This document shows positions 51,626 through 60,970 of a stretch of DNA of 64,000 nucleotides, one piece after another (position 1 is the stretch's first letter; each line of letters starts with the position of its first letter). Below the pieces are notes generated by a model, which saw nothing but the letters and a program-made list of their open reading frames with translations, did not search any database and was not told the origin of the DNA. The position numbers were made by a program, and so were the translations under genes. The stretch comes from Streptomyces canus. GTDB taxonomy: Bacteria; Actinomycetota; Actinomycetes; Streptomycetales; Streptomycetaceae. The stretch is from the NCBI RefSeq assembly GCF_001514145.1, contig NZ_KQ948658.1:737274-801273 (forward strand). Direction: 5' to 3'.

Positions 51626-53242
51626 ATGACTAGTCAGACGATCGACACGACGGGCCCGGGGGACGGGGCGTCATCAGCCTCGCCGGATCAGCCGCCCGCC
51701 ACCGGGCTGCGCGGCCACCCTTGGCTCACCCTGCTGACCGTGGCCGTCGGGGTCATGATGGTGGCCCTCGACGGCACCATCGTGGCCATCGCCAACCCGG
51801 CCATCCAGGCCGACCTCAAGGCGAGCTTCGCGGACGTCCAGTGGATCACCAACGGCTATTTCCTCGCCCTGGCGGTCGCCCTGATCACCGCGGGCAAGCT
51901 CGGTGACCGCTTCGGCCACCGCCAGACCTTCCTGATCGGTGTCGTCGGCTTCGCCGCCGCCTCGGGTGCGATCGGACTGTCCAGCAGCATCGGCGCGGTC
52001 GTCATTTTCCGCGTCTGCCAGGGACTGTTCGGCGCCCTGCTGATGCCGGCCGCGCTCGGTCTGCTGCGGGCCACCTTCCCGGCCGAGAAGCTCAACATGG
52101 CCATCGGTATCTGGGGCATGGTCATCGGGGCCTCCACCGCCGGCGGCCCGATCCTCGGCGGTGTCCTCGTCGAGCACGTCAACTGGCAGTCGGTGTTCTT
52201 CATCAACGTGCCGGTGGGTGTCCTCGCCCTCGTCCTCGGCGTGCTGATCCTGCTCGACCACCGCGCCGAGAACGCCCCGCGCTCCTTCGACATCCTGGGT
52301 ATAGCCCTGCTGTCCGCCGCCATGTTCTGCCTGGTGTGGGCGCTCATCAAGGCCCCGACCTGGGGCTGGGGCGACGGACTGACCTGGACCTTCATCGCCG
52401 TCTCCCTCGTGGGGTTCGTCCTGTTCGCCGTCTGGGAGACGAAGGTCAAGGAGCCGCTGATCCCGCTCGCGCTGTTCCGCTCGGTGGCGCTGTCGGCGGG
52501 TGTGGTCCTCATGGTCCTGATGGCGATCGCGTTCATGGGCGGCCTGTTCTTCGTGACCTTCTACCTGCAGAACGTGCACGGTATGAGCCCGATCGACGCC
52601 GGTCTCCATCTGCTCCCGCTCACCGGGATGATGATCGTGGGCTCCCCGCTCGCGGGCGCCATGATCACCAAGCTCGGCCCGAGGGTGCCCCTGGCCGGTG
52701 GCATGGCCTCCGTCGCGATCGCCATGTTCGGGATGTCCACGCTGGAGACGGACACCGGCAGCGCCGTGATGTCGCTCTGGTTCGCCCTGCTGGGTCTCGG
52801 TCTCGCGCCCGTGATGGTGGGCGCCACCGAGGTCATCGTGGGCAACGCGCCGATGGAGCTCTCCGGTGTGGCCGGCGGTCTCCAGCAGGCCGCGATGCAG
52901 ATCGGCGGCAGCCTCGGTACGGCCGTCCTCGGCGCCGTGATGGCCTCCAAGGTGGATGGCGACCTCGCGGCCAATTGGAAGGGCGCGGGTCTGCCGGCGC
53001 TCACGCCGGCCCAGCTGGACCAGGCGTCCGAGGCCGTCCAGGTGGGCGTGGCCCCGGTCGCCAAGGGGACCCCGGAGGCGGTCGTCGCGAAGATCACCGA
53101 CGTCGCCCACGACACCTTCATCTCCGGCATGAGCCTGGCGTCCCTGGTCGCCGCCGGGGTCGCGGTGGTGGCGGTGTTCGTCGCCCTGCTCACCAAGCGC
53201 GGCGAGAACGCGGAGGCGGGCGCGGGCGTGGGGCACGTCTGA
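51626..53242 (+). CDS. MFS multidrug exporter, DHA2 (EmrB/QacA) type
   Basis: The 538-residue transporter should have 14 membrane segments. Motifs include GVMMVALDGTIVAIANPAIQ in segment 1 with the conserved Asp, WITNGYFLALAVALITAGKLGDRFGHR (motif A, GKLGDRFGHR) and GLFGALLMPAALGLLR, and motif C-like WGMVIGASTAGGPILGGVLV. It exports drugs or a secondary metabolite by proton antiport. It is divergent from TetR and probably induced by its own substrate. No biosynthetic cluster is adjacent, so the natural substrate is unknown. Confidence 0.93.
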   Translation: MTSQTIDTTGPGDGASSASPDQPPATGLRGHPWLTLLTVAVGVMMVALDGTIVAIANPAIQADLKASFADVQWITNGYFLALAVALITAGKLGDRFGHRQTFLIGVVGFAAASGAIGLSSSIGAVVIFRVCQGLFGALLMPAALGLLRATFPAEKLNMAIGIWGMVIGASTAGGPILGGVLVEHVNWQSVFFINVPVGVLALVLGVLILLDHRAENAPRSFDILGIALLSAAMFCLVWALIKAPTWGWGDGLTWTFIAVSLVGFVLFAVWETKVKEPLIPLALFRSVALSAGVVLMVLMAIAFMGGLFFVTFYLQNVHGMSPIDAGLHLLPLTGMMIVGSPLAGAMITKLGPRVPLAGGMASVAIAMFGMSTLETDTGSAVMSLWFALLGLGLAPVMVGATEVIVGNAPMELSGVAGGLQQAAMQIGGSLGTAVLGAVMASKVDGDLAANWKGAGLPALTPAQLDQASEAVQVGVAPVAKGTPEAVVAKITDVAHDTFISGMSLASLVAAGVAVVAVFVALLTKRGENAEAGAGVGHV

Positions 53243-53501
53243 CGCCTGGTCCGGCACCTGACGGGACTTCAGGGTTCTTCGCCTATCAGGGTGAAGAGGC
53301 TAAAGATTTCTCGCCCTCGGTACGCGCCGCAGGTCACAGTGGGTCAAGTCCTCCGCACGACATGGGAGGACGGACGGCGCTGCGGCGCGCTGCCGGAGGG
53401 GGGCGGCGCGCCGCAAGGCCGGAGGATTAACTGCTGTGCCGGGGGTACTCGCATCGTTGAACCCGAGACGAACCCAACCAACCAAGGGTGTCAGGGAGTT
53501 G

Positions 53502-53813
53502 ATGATGGCGGGCTTCGGACACGGAACGCGCAGGTACCCCCGATCACGTGGCCGGACGTGGTCACGGACCGGGCCGGATCGCGCGACGCTCGGAATCATC
53601 GGAGTCATCTGCGCGATCGCGGGATTCTTCGTGCTGGGGATCATCCTCGGCCCCGTCGCGATCGTCTGCGGCTGGCTCGCCATGGGCCGCACCTGGTCGG
53701 GCGGCAACCGTGCCTGGCCTGCTCTGGTCGCCTTCGTACTGGGCGCCATCGACACGCTCCTGGCGATCATCTGGCTCGTCGGAGCGGCCACCCCGGGCAG
53801 CGGGTTGTTCTGA
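53502..53813 (+). CDS. Small DUF4190-like membrane protein
   Basis: The 103-residue protein has a basic N-terminus (GHGTRRYPRSRGRTW) and two membrane segments (ATLGIIGVICAIAGFFVLGIILGPVAIVCGWLAMG as a pair of short helices, then ALVAFVLGAIDTLLAIIWLVG), resembling DUF4190 proteins. AGGGAG lies just upstream of ATGs at 53502 and 53505; the frame extends to 53436 without a better start. The role is unknown. It ends at a strong terminator before the repeat block. Confidence 0.7.
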   Translation: MMAGFGHGTRRYPRSRGRTWSRTGPDRATLGIIGVICAIAGFFVLGIILGPVAIVCGWLAMGRTWSGGNRAWPALVAFVLGAIDTLLAIIWLVGAATPGSGLF

Positions 53814-53832
53814 CCCGGGGCGCGTGAGGGAA

Positions 53833-53860
53833 GGGCCCCCGGTGGGACGACCGGGGGCCC
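53833..53860 (+). terminator. Terminator after the DUF4190-like gene
   Basis: GGGCCCCCGGT (53833-53843) pairs perfectly with ACCGGGGGCCC (53850-53860) around GGGACG, about 20 bases past the stop codon. Confidence 0.85.
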
Positions 53861-53917
53861 GCTCTCGCGCTGCCGACTGAGGTGCGCGGCGCTGGGGTGG
53901 TCCGCGGCCGTGGTCGC

Positions 53918-54495
53918 GGTGGCCCAGGTCTGCGCGTTCGTTCGCGCCGACCCGGGTGCGGACGTCCGTGTCGTGGCGGCGGGGCAGCCCGCCGGGACGA
54001 TGCTGCGCGCTCGGGCGGCTCGCGCGGCTGCGTGGTTGGGGGCGGTGGCCGGCGACCGTGGTTGCGGTAGGTGCGGACGTCCGCGTCGTGCGGCGAGGCA
54101 GCCCGCCGGGGTGCGCTGGAGCGACGCCCCACGCTCGGGTGGTCTCACGCGGTTCGGTGGTCGGGGGCAGCGGTCCGCGACCGTGATTGCGGTGGCCCAG
54201 GTCTGCGCGTTCGTTCACGCCGACGCTGCAAACCCGCGTGCGGACGTTCGCGGCGTGGCGGCGGGGCAGCCCGCCGGGGTGCGCCGGGGCGATGTCGCGC
54301 GCTCGGGCGGCTCGCGCGGCTGCGTGGTTGGGGGCGGTGGCCGGCGACCGTGGTTGCGGTAGGTGCGGACGTTCGCGGCGTGGCGGCGGGGCAGCCCGCC
54401 GGGGTGCGCCGGGGCGATGTCGCGCGCTCGGGCGGCTCGCGCGGCTCCGTGGTCGGGGCGGTGGCCCGCGGCCGTGGTGGCGGGGCATCCCCGCC
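53918..54495. repeat. Degenerate four-unit tandem repeat block in an intergenic region
   Basis: Units start at 53956, 54071, 54238 and 54363, each opening with GTGCGGACG and carrying GGCAGCCCGCCGG, GCTCGGG and GGTCG/GGTTG-GGGGCGGTGGCC-type stretches. Units 3 and 4 are identical over their first 84 bases or so; the tail of unit 1 matches that of unit 3. A separate 34-base string beginning GGTGGCCCAGGTCTGCGCG occurs at 53918 and 54191. Open frames through it are Arg/Pro/Ala-rich in all readings and look spurious. The block fills the 763-base gap between the DUF4190-like gene and the channel gene. Confidence 0.75.
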
Positions 54496-54576
54496 CGGGT
54501 GTCCCCGGAGCGTGCCGGTCTGCGCATGGCGACAAGCCGGCGGCCCCCCCCCGCGTCTAACGGGCCAGAGCCTCCC

Positions 54577-55314
54577 TCAACCGCCGACGGACGTCTTCCG
54601 TAGGGCCGCGACCTCCGCGCGCAGGGCCCGTACTTCCTCCGTCAGGGACTGGATCGCCTCCGTCTGCCGTCGTTCCTCCACGTCGTCCTTCTCGAACCGT
54701 TCGATGAACCAGGCGGCGATGTTCGCGGTCACCACACCCAGCAGGGCGATCCCGGAGAGCATCAGCCCGACCGCGACCATCCGGCCCAGTCCGGTGGTCG
54801 GGGCATGGTCGCCGTAGCCCACCGTCGTCATGGTCGTGAAGGACCACCACACCGCGTCACCCAACGTGCGGATGTTCCCGTTCGGCGCGTCCCGTTCCAC
54901 CGAGAGCACCGCCAGCGACCCGAACATCAGCAGTCCCACGACCGCCCCGGCCACATACGTCGTCACCCGGATCTGCGAGGCCATCCGCGCCCGCTGCCCC
55001 ACCAGCAGGAGCGTGGAGACGAGGCGCAGCAGCCGCAGCGGCTGTATGAGCGGCAGCACCACGGCACACAGGTCCATCCAGTGCCGCCGTACGAAAGCGC
55101 GCCGGTCCCGCGCGAGCGACAGCCGCACGAGGTAGTCGACGGCGAAGACCCCCCACACCACCCACTCGACCACCGTGCACACCGCCGTCAACGACCGTCC
55201 CGCCGAGGTGTCCACGATCGGCACGGCATAGGCGACGGCGAACAGCACCGCGAGCGCCAGAAGGGGCCGCTGGGTGTGCTGTTCCCAACGGACCTGCGCC
55301 GACTGTTCCTTCAT
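54577..55314 (-). CDS. Two-pore-motif-style voltage-gated potassium channel family protein
   Basis: The 245-residue membrane protein has the potassium filter TVGYGD at residues 164-169 after a pore helix (DAVWWSFTTMT), preceded by four segments, including an Arg-spaced S4-like stretch (PLRLLRLVSTLLLVGQRAR), and followed by the inner helix VAVGLMLSGIALLGVVTANIAAWF. The C-terminus (KDDVEERRQTEAIQSLTEEVRALRAEVAAL) is a coiled coil for tetramer assembly. There is one pore loop per chain, so it belongs to the 6-TM voltage-gated family despite its small size. No ribosome site is clear at the ATG; the open frame upstream is non-coding. Confidence 0.88.
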   Translation of the reverse strand: MKEQSAQVRWEQHTQRPLLALAVLFAVAYAVPIVDTSAGRSLTAVCTVVEWVVWGVFAVDYLVRLSLARDRRAFVRRHWMDLCAVVLPLIQPLRLLRLVSTLLLVGQRARMASQIRVTTYVAGAVVGLLMFGSLAVLSVERDAPNGNIRTLGDAVWWSFTTMTTVGYGDHAPTTGLGRMVAVGLMLSGIALLGVVTANIAAWFIERFEKDDVEERRQTEAIQSLTEEVRALRAEVAALRKTSVGG

Positions 55315-55336
55315 GACCGCATCGTAGGGAAACGGT

Positions 55337-55370
55337 GAAGGGCGGTGGAGCCACAGCTCCACCGCCCTTC
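55337..55370 (-). terminator. Terminator after aceE
   Basis: GAAGGGCGGTGGAGC (55337-55351) pairs perfectly with GCTCCACCGCCCTTC (55356-55370) around CACA, 24 bases beyond the aceE stop on the minus strand. It also lies just upstream of the channel gene start. Confidence 0.85.
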
Positions 55371-55394
55371 GTCCGTTCCGGCCGAGCGCAGCGG

Positions 55395-58127
55395 TTACGC
55401 GTCGCCGCCCGCGGCCCCCGGGTCCGCCGCCGAGACGTCCAGCAGCTGGTACCGGTCGATCGCCTGCTTCAGCACCGAACGGTCCACCTTGCCCTCCCGC
55501 GCCAGCTCCGTCAGCACACCCACCACGATCGACTGGGCGTCGATGTGGAAGAACCGCCGCGCCGCGCCCCGGGTGTCCGCGAAGCCGAACCCGTCCGCTC
55601 CCAGCGACTGGTACGTGCCCGGCACCCACCGCGCGATCTGGTCGGGAACCGCGCGCATCCAGTCGGACACCGCCACGAACGGCCCCTGCGCCCCGGCCAG
55701 CTTCCGCGTCACGTACGGCACCCGCTGCTCCTCCTCCGGGTGCAGCAGGTTGTACTCCTCGCAGGCCACGGCCTCGCGCCGCAGTTCGTTCCAGGAGGTG
55801 GCCGACCAGACGTCCGCCTTGACGTTCCACTCCTCGGCGAGGATCTTCTGCGCCTCGACCGCCCACGGCACGGCCACACCGGACGCCATGATCTGCGCCG
55901 GGATCGACCCCGACGTGCCCTCGGAGAACCGGTAGACGCCCTTGATGATGCCCTCGGCGTCCACGTTCGCGGGCTCGGCCGGGTGCCGGATGGGCTCGTT
56001 GTAGACGGTGAGGTAGTAGAAGACGTCCTCGCTGTCCGGGCCGTACATCCGACGCAGACCGTCCTGCACGATGTGCGCGATCTCGAACCCGAACGCCGGG
56101 TCGTACGCCACACAGCCCGGGTTGGTCGAGGCGAGCAGCTGCGAGTGCCCGTCCGCGTGCTGCAGACCCTCACCGGTCAGAGTCGTACGGCCCGCGGTCG
56201 CACCCAGCACGAAACCGCGCGCCAGCTGGTCCGACATCTGCCAGAACTGGTCGCCGGTGCGCTGGAAACCGAACATCGAGTAGAAGACGTACACCGGGAT
56301 CAGCGGCTCGCCGTGCGTGGCGTACGCCGAACCCGCCGCGATCAGCGACGCCGTGCAGCCCGCCTCGGAGATGCCGTCGTGCAGCATCTGCCCGGTCGGC
56401 GACTCCTTGTACGCGAGCAGCAGTTCACGGTCGACCGACTCGTACTGCTGCCCGAGCGGGTTGTAGATCTTCGCACTCGGGAAGAACGAGTCCATGCCGA
56501 AGGTGCGGTACTCGTCCGGCGCGATCAGCACGAACCGCTTGCCGAGCTCCTTGTCCCGCATGAGGTCCTTGAGCAGTCGTACGAACGCCATGGTCGTGGC
56601 GATCGACTGCTGACCCGAGCCCTTCTTCACGGACGCGTACGTCTTGTCGCCCGGCAGCGCGAGCGGCTTGGAGCGCACGACACGCGTCGGGACGTAACCG
56701 CCGAGACCCAGCCGGCGGTCGTGCATGTACTGGATCTCCTCCGAGTCCCGGCCCGGGTGGTAGTAGGGCGGCGCGCCCGACTCCAGCTCCTTGTCGGAGA
56801 TCGGCAGGTGCAGCCGGTCGCGGAAGCCCTTGAGGTCGTCGACCGTCAGCTTCTTCATCTGGTGCGTGGCGTTGCGGCCCTCGAAGTTGGGCCCCAGCGT
56901 CCAGCCCTTGACGGTCTTGGCGAGGATGACCGTCGGCTGGCCCTTGTGCTCCACGGCCGCCTTGAACGCCGCGTAGATCTTCTTGTGGTCGTGACCGCCG
57001 CGGCCCAGGTGCAGGATCTGGTCGTCGGTCATGCCCTCGACCATCGCGCGCAGGCGCTGGTCGTCGCCGAAGAAGTGATCGCGGATGTAGGCGCCGGACT
57101 CGGTGGCGTAGGTCTGGAACTGGCCGTCCGGGGTGGTGTTCATCCGGTTGACGAGGATGCCGTCGCGGTCCTGCGCGAGCAGCGGGTCCCAGGTGCGGTC
57201 CCAGATCAGCTTGATCACGTTCCAGCCGGCGCCGCGGAAGACCGACTCCAGCTCCTGGATGACCTTGCCGTTGCCACGCACCGGGCCGTCGAGGCGCTGC
57301 AGGTTGCAGTTGACGACGAAGGTCAGGTTGTCCAGGCCCTCGCGCGCGGCGATGGTCAGCTGGCCGAGCGACTCCGGCTCGTCCATCTCACCGTCGCCGA
57401 GGAACGCCCACACATGGGACTTGGAGGTGTCGGCGATCTCGCGCGCGTGCATGTAACGGTTCATCCGCGCCTGATAGATCGCGCCGATCGGGCCGAGGCC
57501 CATCGACACGGTCGGGAACTCCCAGAAGTCCGGCATCAGCCGCGGGTGCGGGTACGAGGACAGTCCGTGCGGGGCCTTCGACTTCTCCTGGCGGAACCCG
57601 TCGAGGTTGTCCTCGCTGAGCCGGTCCAGCAGGAACGCGCGCGCGTAGATGCCCGGAGAGGCGTGGCCCTGGAAGAAGACCTGGTCGCCGCCGTCGCCCT
57701 CGTCCTTGCCACGGAAGAAGTGGTTGAAGCCGACGTCGTAGAGGGACGCGGAGGAGGCGAAGGTGGCGATGTGGCCGCCGACGCCGATCCCGGGACGCTG
57801 GGCACGCGAGACCATCACGGCCGCGTTCCACCGGGTGGCGTTCAGGATCTTCCGCTCGATCTCCTCGTTGCCCGGGAAGAACGGCTCCGCCCTGGTGGGG
57901 ATCGTGTTGACGTAGTCCGTGCTGCGCATCTCGGGCACGGCCACGCGCTTCTCGCGGGCCCGCTCGATGAGTCGCAGCATCAGATAGCGGGCCCGCTCCC
58001 GGCCGCGCTCGTCCACGGCGGCGTCGAGGGAGTCGAGCCACTCCTGGGTTTCCTCGGGGTCGAAGTCAGGAACCTGACTCGGAAGGCCGCCAATGATGAT
58101 CGGGTTGCGATCGGATCCGGAAGCCAC
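55395..58127 (-). CDS. aceE: Pyruvate dehydrogenase E1 component, homodimeric
   Basis: The 910-residue enzyme decarboxylates pyruvate using thiamine diphosphate and passes acetyl to the E2 lipoyl domain. The ThDP/Mg motif is [12 protein letters not shown] followed by [14 protein letters not shown]-like FYFLTVYNEP and the long [19 protein letters not shown] are typical of the homodimeric AceE type rather than the alpha2beta2 form. The start is a GTG with AAGGA nearby. It supplies acetyl-CoA, the precursor of malonyl-CoA for the fab genes 12 kb away. No E2 or E3 gene is in the window, as is usual in Streptomyces. Confidence 0.97.
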   Translation of the reverse strand: MASGSDRNPIIIGGLPSQVPDFDPEETQEWLDSLDAAVDERGRERARYLMLRLIERAREKRVAVPEMRSTDYVNTIPTRAEPFFPGNEEIERKILNATRWNAAVMVSRAQRPGIGVGGHIATFASSASLYDVGFNHFFRGKDEGDGGDQVFFQGHASPGIYARAFLLDRLSEDNLDGFRQEKSKAPHGLSSYPHPRLMPDFWEFPTVSMGLGPIGAIYQARMNRYMHAREIADTSKSHVWAFLGDGEMDEPESLGQLTIAAREGLDNLTFVVNCNLQRLDGPVRGNGKVIQELESVFRGAGWNVIKLIWDRTWDPLLAQDRDGILVNRMNTTPDGQFQTYATESGAYIRDHFFGDDQRLRAMVEGMTDDQILHLGRGGHDHKKIYAAFKAAVEHKGQPTVILAKTVKGWTLGPNFEGRNATHQMKKLTVDDLKGFRDRLHLPISDKELESGAPPYYHPGRDSEEIQYMHDRRLGLGGYVPTRVVRSKPLALPGDKTYASVKKGSGQQSIATTMAFVRLLKDLMRDKELGKRFVLIAPDEYRTFGMDSFFPSAKIYNPLGQQYESVDRELLLAYKESPTGQMLHDGISEAGCTASLIAAGSAYATHGEPLIPVYVFYSMFGFQRTGDQFWQMSDQLARGFVLGATAGRTTLTGEGLQHADGHSQLLASTNPGCVAYDPAFGFEIAHIVQDGLRRMYGPDSEDVFYYLTVYNEPIRHPAEPANVDAEGIIKGVYRFSEGTSGSIPAQIMASGVAVPWAVEAQKILAEEWNVKADVWSATSWNELRREAVACEEYNLLHPEEEQRVPYVTRKLAGAQGPFVAVSDWMRAVPDQIARWVPGTYQSLGADGFGFADTRGAARRFFHIDAQSIVVGVLTELAREGKVDRSVLKQAIDRYQLLDVSAADPGAAGGDA

Positions 58128-58470
58128 GCTGTTCCTTACCTGTCAGAGGGCCGTATTTCTGTACGTCTGCACCGCTCCCCATCGTGTACCTCGGGGGGCC
58201 AAACGTCATCTCTACTCCGTGGTAACCCGGGGCTCCGGGCCCGGGTATGGTTCCCAAACACGCAAAGAGGGCAGAAAGGTGTGGCATGCGTCACGACGCA
58301 ACCGCGATGATGTGCCTGGAGTTGCGTCGACACGTTCCGGAACGTCACCGTTTCGGCGGTCTGAAACGCCGGGTACTTGCGCGATCCGTCCCGCCCGTGT
58401 GGACTACGGCCAACGCTTCGCGCACGCGCGTGGCTAGAACACTCATCAAGACATGATCAGGAGGCAACCC
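58128..58470. other. Divergent control region of aceE and DUF3052 with stacked inverted repeats
   Basis: This 343-base region holds no convincing gene. It contains ACCCGGG-8-CCCGGGT (58225-58246), CGACGCAAC-18-GTTGCGTCG (58294-58329), the perfect 14-base palindrome ACGTTCCGGAACGT (58332-58345), and CGTTTC-8-GAAACG (58349-58368). Three of these follow within 75 bases. They could be operators of a shared regulator or fold as a leader RNA. No standard -35/-10 pair was convincing for either gene. Confidence 0.55.
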
Positions 58471-58902
58471 GTGAGCGCGACCGCGGACCACGCGGAGACG
58501 AGCCCTGCCGTGAGGCTGGGGTTCCAGCCCGAGCAGGTGGTCCAGGAGATCGGCTACGACGACGACGTAGACCAGGAACTCCGCGAGGCCATCGAGCAAG
58601 TCATCGGCAGCGACCTTGTGGACGAGGATTACGACGACGTCGCCGATGCCGTGGTGCTCTGGTTCCGTGACGAGGACGGCGACCTGACCGATGTGCTGGT
58701 GGATGCCACCACGTACATCGAGGAGGGCGGCTCGATCCTGCTGCTGACGCCGAAGACCGGCCGGGACGGCTACGTGGAGCCGAGCGACATCTCCGAAGCC
58801 GCGACGACGGCAGGCCTGTCCGCCTCCAAGAGCGTCAGCGTGGGCAAGGACTGGAGCGGCAGCCGGCTGGTGACGCCCAAGGCGGCCAAGTCCAAGAAGT
58901 AG
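58471..58902 (+). CDS. DUF3052 domain protein
   Basis: The 143-residue acidic protein matches DUF3052, found throughout actinobacteria: VRLGFQPEQVVQEIGYDDDVDQELREAIEQVIG, DVADAVVLWFRDEDGDLTDVLVDATTYI, and SILLLTPKTGRDGYVEPSDISEAA (quoted parts). The basic tail is KAAKSKK. The GTG has CAGGAGG six bases upstream. The function is not established. It diverges from aceE across a highly structured gap, so common regulation with central carbon metabolism is possible. A terminator follows. Confidence 0.88.
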   Translation: MSATADHAETSPAVRLGFQPEQVVQEIGYDDDVDQELREAIEQVIGSDLVDEDYDDVADAVVLWFRDEDGDLTDVLVDATTYIEEGGSILLLTPKTGRDGYVEPSDISEAATTAGLSASKSVSVGKDWSGSRLVTPKAAKSKK

Positions 58903-58914
58903 CCCTGTGGGACC

Positions 58915-58941
58915 GGACGGGCCGGCGCGACCGGCCCGTCC
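58915..58941 (+). terminator. Terminator after DUF3052
   Basis: GGACGGGCCGG (58915-58925) pairs perfectly with CCGGCCCGTCC (58931-58941) around CGCGA, 13 bases past the stop. Confidence 0.8.
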
Positions 58942-59012
58942 GCATACCCGTGGTGATCGCTGCGTAGGGTGGTTGCGTCACTCGAACAGCCCCCCGAAGG
59001 GACATCCACGCG

Positions 59013-59471
59013 ATGGCGATCCAGGTCGGCGAAAAGGCCCCCGACTTCGAGCTCAAGGACAACCACGGCCGGGCCGTGAAGCTGTCCGACTTCCGTGGCA
59101 GCAAGAACGTCGTGCTGCTCTTCTACCCCTTCGCCTTCACCGGCGTGTGCACCGGTGAGCTGTGCGAGCTGCGTGACAACCTGCCGCAGTTCTCCGAGCG
59201 CGACACCCAGCTGCTCGCCGTCTCCAACGACTCCATCCACACCCTGCGCGTCTTCGCCGAGCAGGAAGGCCTGGAGTACCCGCTGCTGAGCGACTTCTGG
59301 CCGCACGGCGAGGTCTCCCGCGCCTACGGCGTCTTCGCCGAGGACAAGGGCTGCGCGGTGCGCGGCACCTTCGTCATCGACAAGGAGGGCGTGGTCCGCT
59401 GGACCGTCGTCAACGCCCTGCCGGACGCCCGTGACCTGAACGAGTACGTCAAGGCGCTCGACACCCTGTGA
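59013..59471 (+). CDS. Peroxiredoxin, AhpE-like
   Basis: The 152-residue thioredoxin-fold protein has the peroxidatic motif PFAFTGVC with Cys46 and a nearby Cys51, as in one-cysteine AhpE-type peroxiredoxins of actinobacteria; a third Cys at position ~111 ([10 protein letters not shown]) is not in the resolving position of typical two-Cys enzymes. It reduces hydroperoxides and peroxynitrite in the cytoplasm using mycothiol/mycoredoxin or a thioredoxin. GAAGGGA precedes the ATG. It lies between DUF3052 and the terD genes, on the same strand but behind a terminator. Confidence 0.92.
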   Translation: MAIQVGEKAPDFELKDNHGRAVKLSDFRGSKNVVLLFYPFAFTGVCTGELCELRDNLPQFSERDTQLLAVSNDSIHTLRVFAEQEGLEYPLLSDFWPHGEVSRAYGVFAEDKGCAVRGTFVIDKEGVVRWTVVNALPDARDLNEYVKALDTL

Positions 59472-59567
59472 TTGTTCGCCTCCAGGGACTGCGTGGTCCG
59501 GGAACCCGTCACTAGGATCGAATCGTTGATCCGGCAGCATCTCAACCAGCAAACCTATGGAGGACTC

Positions 59568-60143
59568 GTGGGAGTCAGCCTCAGCAAGGGCGGCAACGTA
59601 TCGCTGACCAAGGAGGCCCCGGGCCTGACCGCGGTCATCGTCGGTCTGGGGTGGGACGTCCGCACCACGACCGGCACCGACTTCGACCTGGACGCCAGCG
59701 CACTGCTGCTGAACGCGGCAGGCAAGGTCGCCAGCGACGCCAACTTCGTCTTCTTCAACAACCTCAAGAGCGCGGACGGCTCCGTCGAGCACACCGGCGA
59801 CAACATCACCGGTGAGGGCGAGGGCGACGACGAGCAGATCAAGGTCAACCTCGCCGCGGTCCCAGCCGACGTCGACAAGATCGTATTCCCGGTCTCGATC
59901 TACGACGCCGAGAACCGCCAGCAGTCCTTCGGCCAGGTGCGCAACGCGTTCATTCGCGTCGTGAACCAGGCCGGCGAGGCGGAGATCGCCCGCTACGACC
60001 TCTCCGAGGACGCCTCCACCGAGACCGCCATGGTCTTCGGCGAGCTCTACCGCAACGGCGCCGAGTGGAAGTTCCGCGCCATCGGCCAGGGCTATGCCTC
60101 GGGCCTGCGCGGCATCGCCCAGGACTTCGGCGTCAACGTCTAG
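59568..60143 (+). CDS. terD: TerD-family stress protein, canonical
   Basis: The 191-residue protein has the TerD calcium sites [23 protein letters not shown] and [14 protein letters not shown], and the repeated [13 protein letters not shown] opening. Ter proteins bind Ca2+ and form a membrane-associated complex with TerC-type proteins that responds to tellurite, phage and envelope stress. The GTG has GGAGG five bases upstream. A strong hairpin separates it from the second terD. The two copies are about 70-75 percent identical by eye and arose by tandem duplication. Confidence 0.95.
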   Translation: MGVSLSKGGNVSLTKEAPGLTAVIVGLGWDVRTTTGTDFDLDASALLLNAAGKVASDANFVFFNNLKSADGSVEHTGDNITGEGEGDDEQIKVNLAAVPADVDKIVFPVSIYDAENRQQSFGQVRNAFIRVVNQAGEAEIARYDLSEDASTETAMVFGELYRNGAEWKFRAIGQGYASGLRGIAQDFGVNV

Positions 60144-60190
60144 GCACCTGTCCCATGGGCAGGCCCTCGGACCGGCCCCGGCTCTCTTCG

Positions 60191-60223
60191 TCCGGCGCCG
60201 CACTGTTTGCGTGCGGCGCCGGA
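60191..60223 (+). terminator. Terminator between the two terD genes
   Basis: TCCGGCGCCGCAC (60191-60203) pairs perfectly with GTGCGGCGCCGGA (60211-60223) around TGTTTGC. It implies the second terD has its own promoter or readthrough control. Confidence 0.85.
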
Positions 60224-60269
60224 TGTGCAGGACAAGCACAGAAGCACACTCTCGGGGAGGGAACAGCAC

Positions 60270-60845
60270 ATGGGCGTCACGCTCGCCAAGGGAGGGAACG
60301 TCTCCCTGTCCAAGGCCGCCCCCAACCTCACCCAGGTGATGGTCGGACTCGGCTGGGACGCGCGCTCCACCACCGGAGCCGACTTCGACCTCGACGCCAG
60401 CGCCCTGATGTGCAGCAGCGGCCGGGTCCTGGGTGACGAATACTTCGTCTTCTACAACCAGCTCAAGAGCCCGGACGGCTCGGTCGAGCACACCGGCGAC
60501 AACCTCACCGGTGAGGGCGAGGGCGACGACGAGTCGATCCTGGTCGACCTCTCCAAGGTGCCCGACCGGTGCGACAAGATCGTCTTCCCGGTGTCGATCC
60601 ATGACGCCGACAACCGCGGCCAGACCTTCGGCCAGGTCAGCAACGCCTTCATCCGTGTGGTCAACCAGGCCGACGGCCAGGAACTGGCCCGCTACGACCT
60701 CTCCGAGGACGCCTCCACCGAGACCGCGATGATCTTCGGCGAGCTCTACCGCTACCAGGGCGAGTGGAAGTTCAGGGCGGTGGGGCAGGGGTACGCGTCG
60801 GGCCTCAGGGGCATCGCGCTCGACTTCGGAGTCAACGTCTCATAA
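60270..60845 (+). CDS. terD: TerD-family stress protein, second copy
   Basis: The 191-residue paralogue keeps all TerD acidic ligands ([36 protein letters not shown]). It differs mainly at the surface, with a Cys-Ser-Ser insertion region after SALM. GGGGAGG lies about 8 bases before the ATG. It probably forms mixed complexes with the first copy and the TerC-like protein downstream. Confidence 0.95.
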   Translation: MGVTLAKGGNVSLSKAAPNLTQVMVGLGWDARSTTGADFDLDASALMCSSGRVLGDEYFVFYNQLKSPDGSVEHTGDNLTGEGEGDDESILVDLSKVPDRCDKIVFPVSIHDADNRGQTFGQVSNAFIRVVNQADGQELARYDLSEDASTETAMIFGELYRYQGEWKFRAVGQGYASGLRGIALDFGVNVS

Positions 60846-60970
60846 CGCGATATGAGCAAAAGCCGGGGCAGGGTGGGGCCCCGAGGGCGCCCGACTACAC
60901 TTCGCTTCAAAGTTTCGTAAAGCCGAGTGCGGCACGGGGGAATCCCGTACACGTACGGATTGGGTAGCCA

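Noticed and set aside
53882..54550. Long open frames on both strands through the 54 kb repeat block.
   Set aside because: All read as Arg/Pro/Ala-rich low-complexity products of GC-rich repeats, with no start signals or recognisable domains.
54577..55866. Extending the ion-channel gene upstream to 55866.
   Set aside because: The extra residues are Gly/Arg-rich antisense of aceE and cross its terminator; the family N-terminus fits the ATG at 55314.
58286..58456. A 56-codon plus-strand frame just upstream of DUF3052, with AAAGG before its ATG.
   Set aside because: Third-position GC is only about 60-65 percent by hand count, well below real genes here, and it spans the perfect inverted repeats, so its bases are better explained as control DNA.
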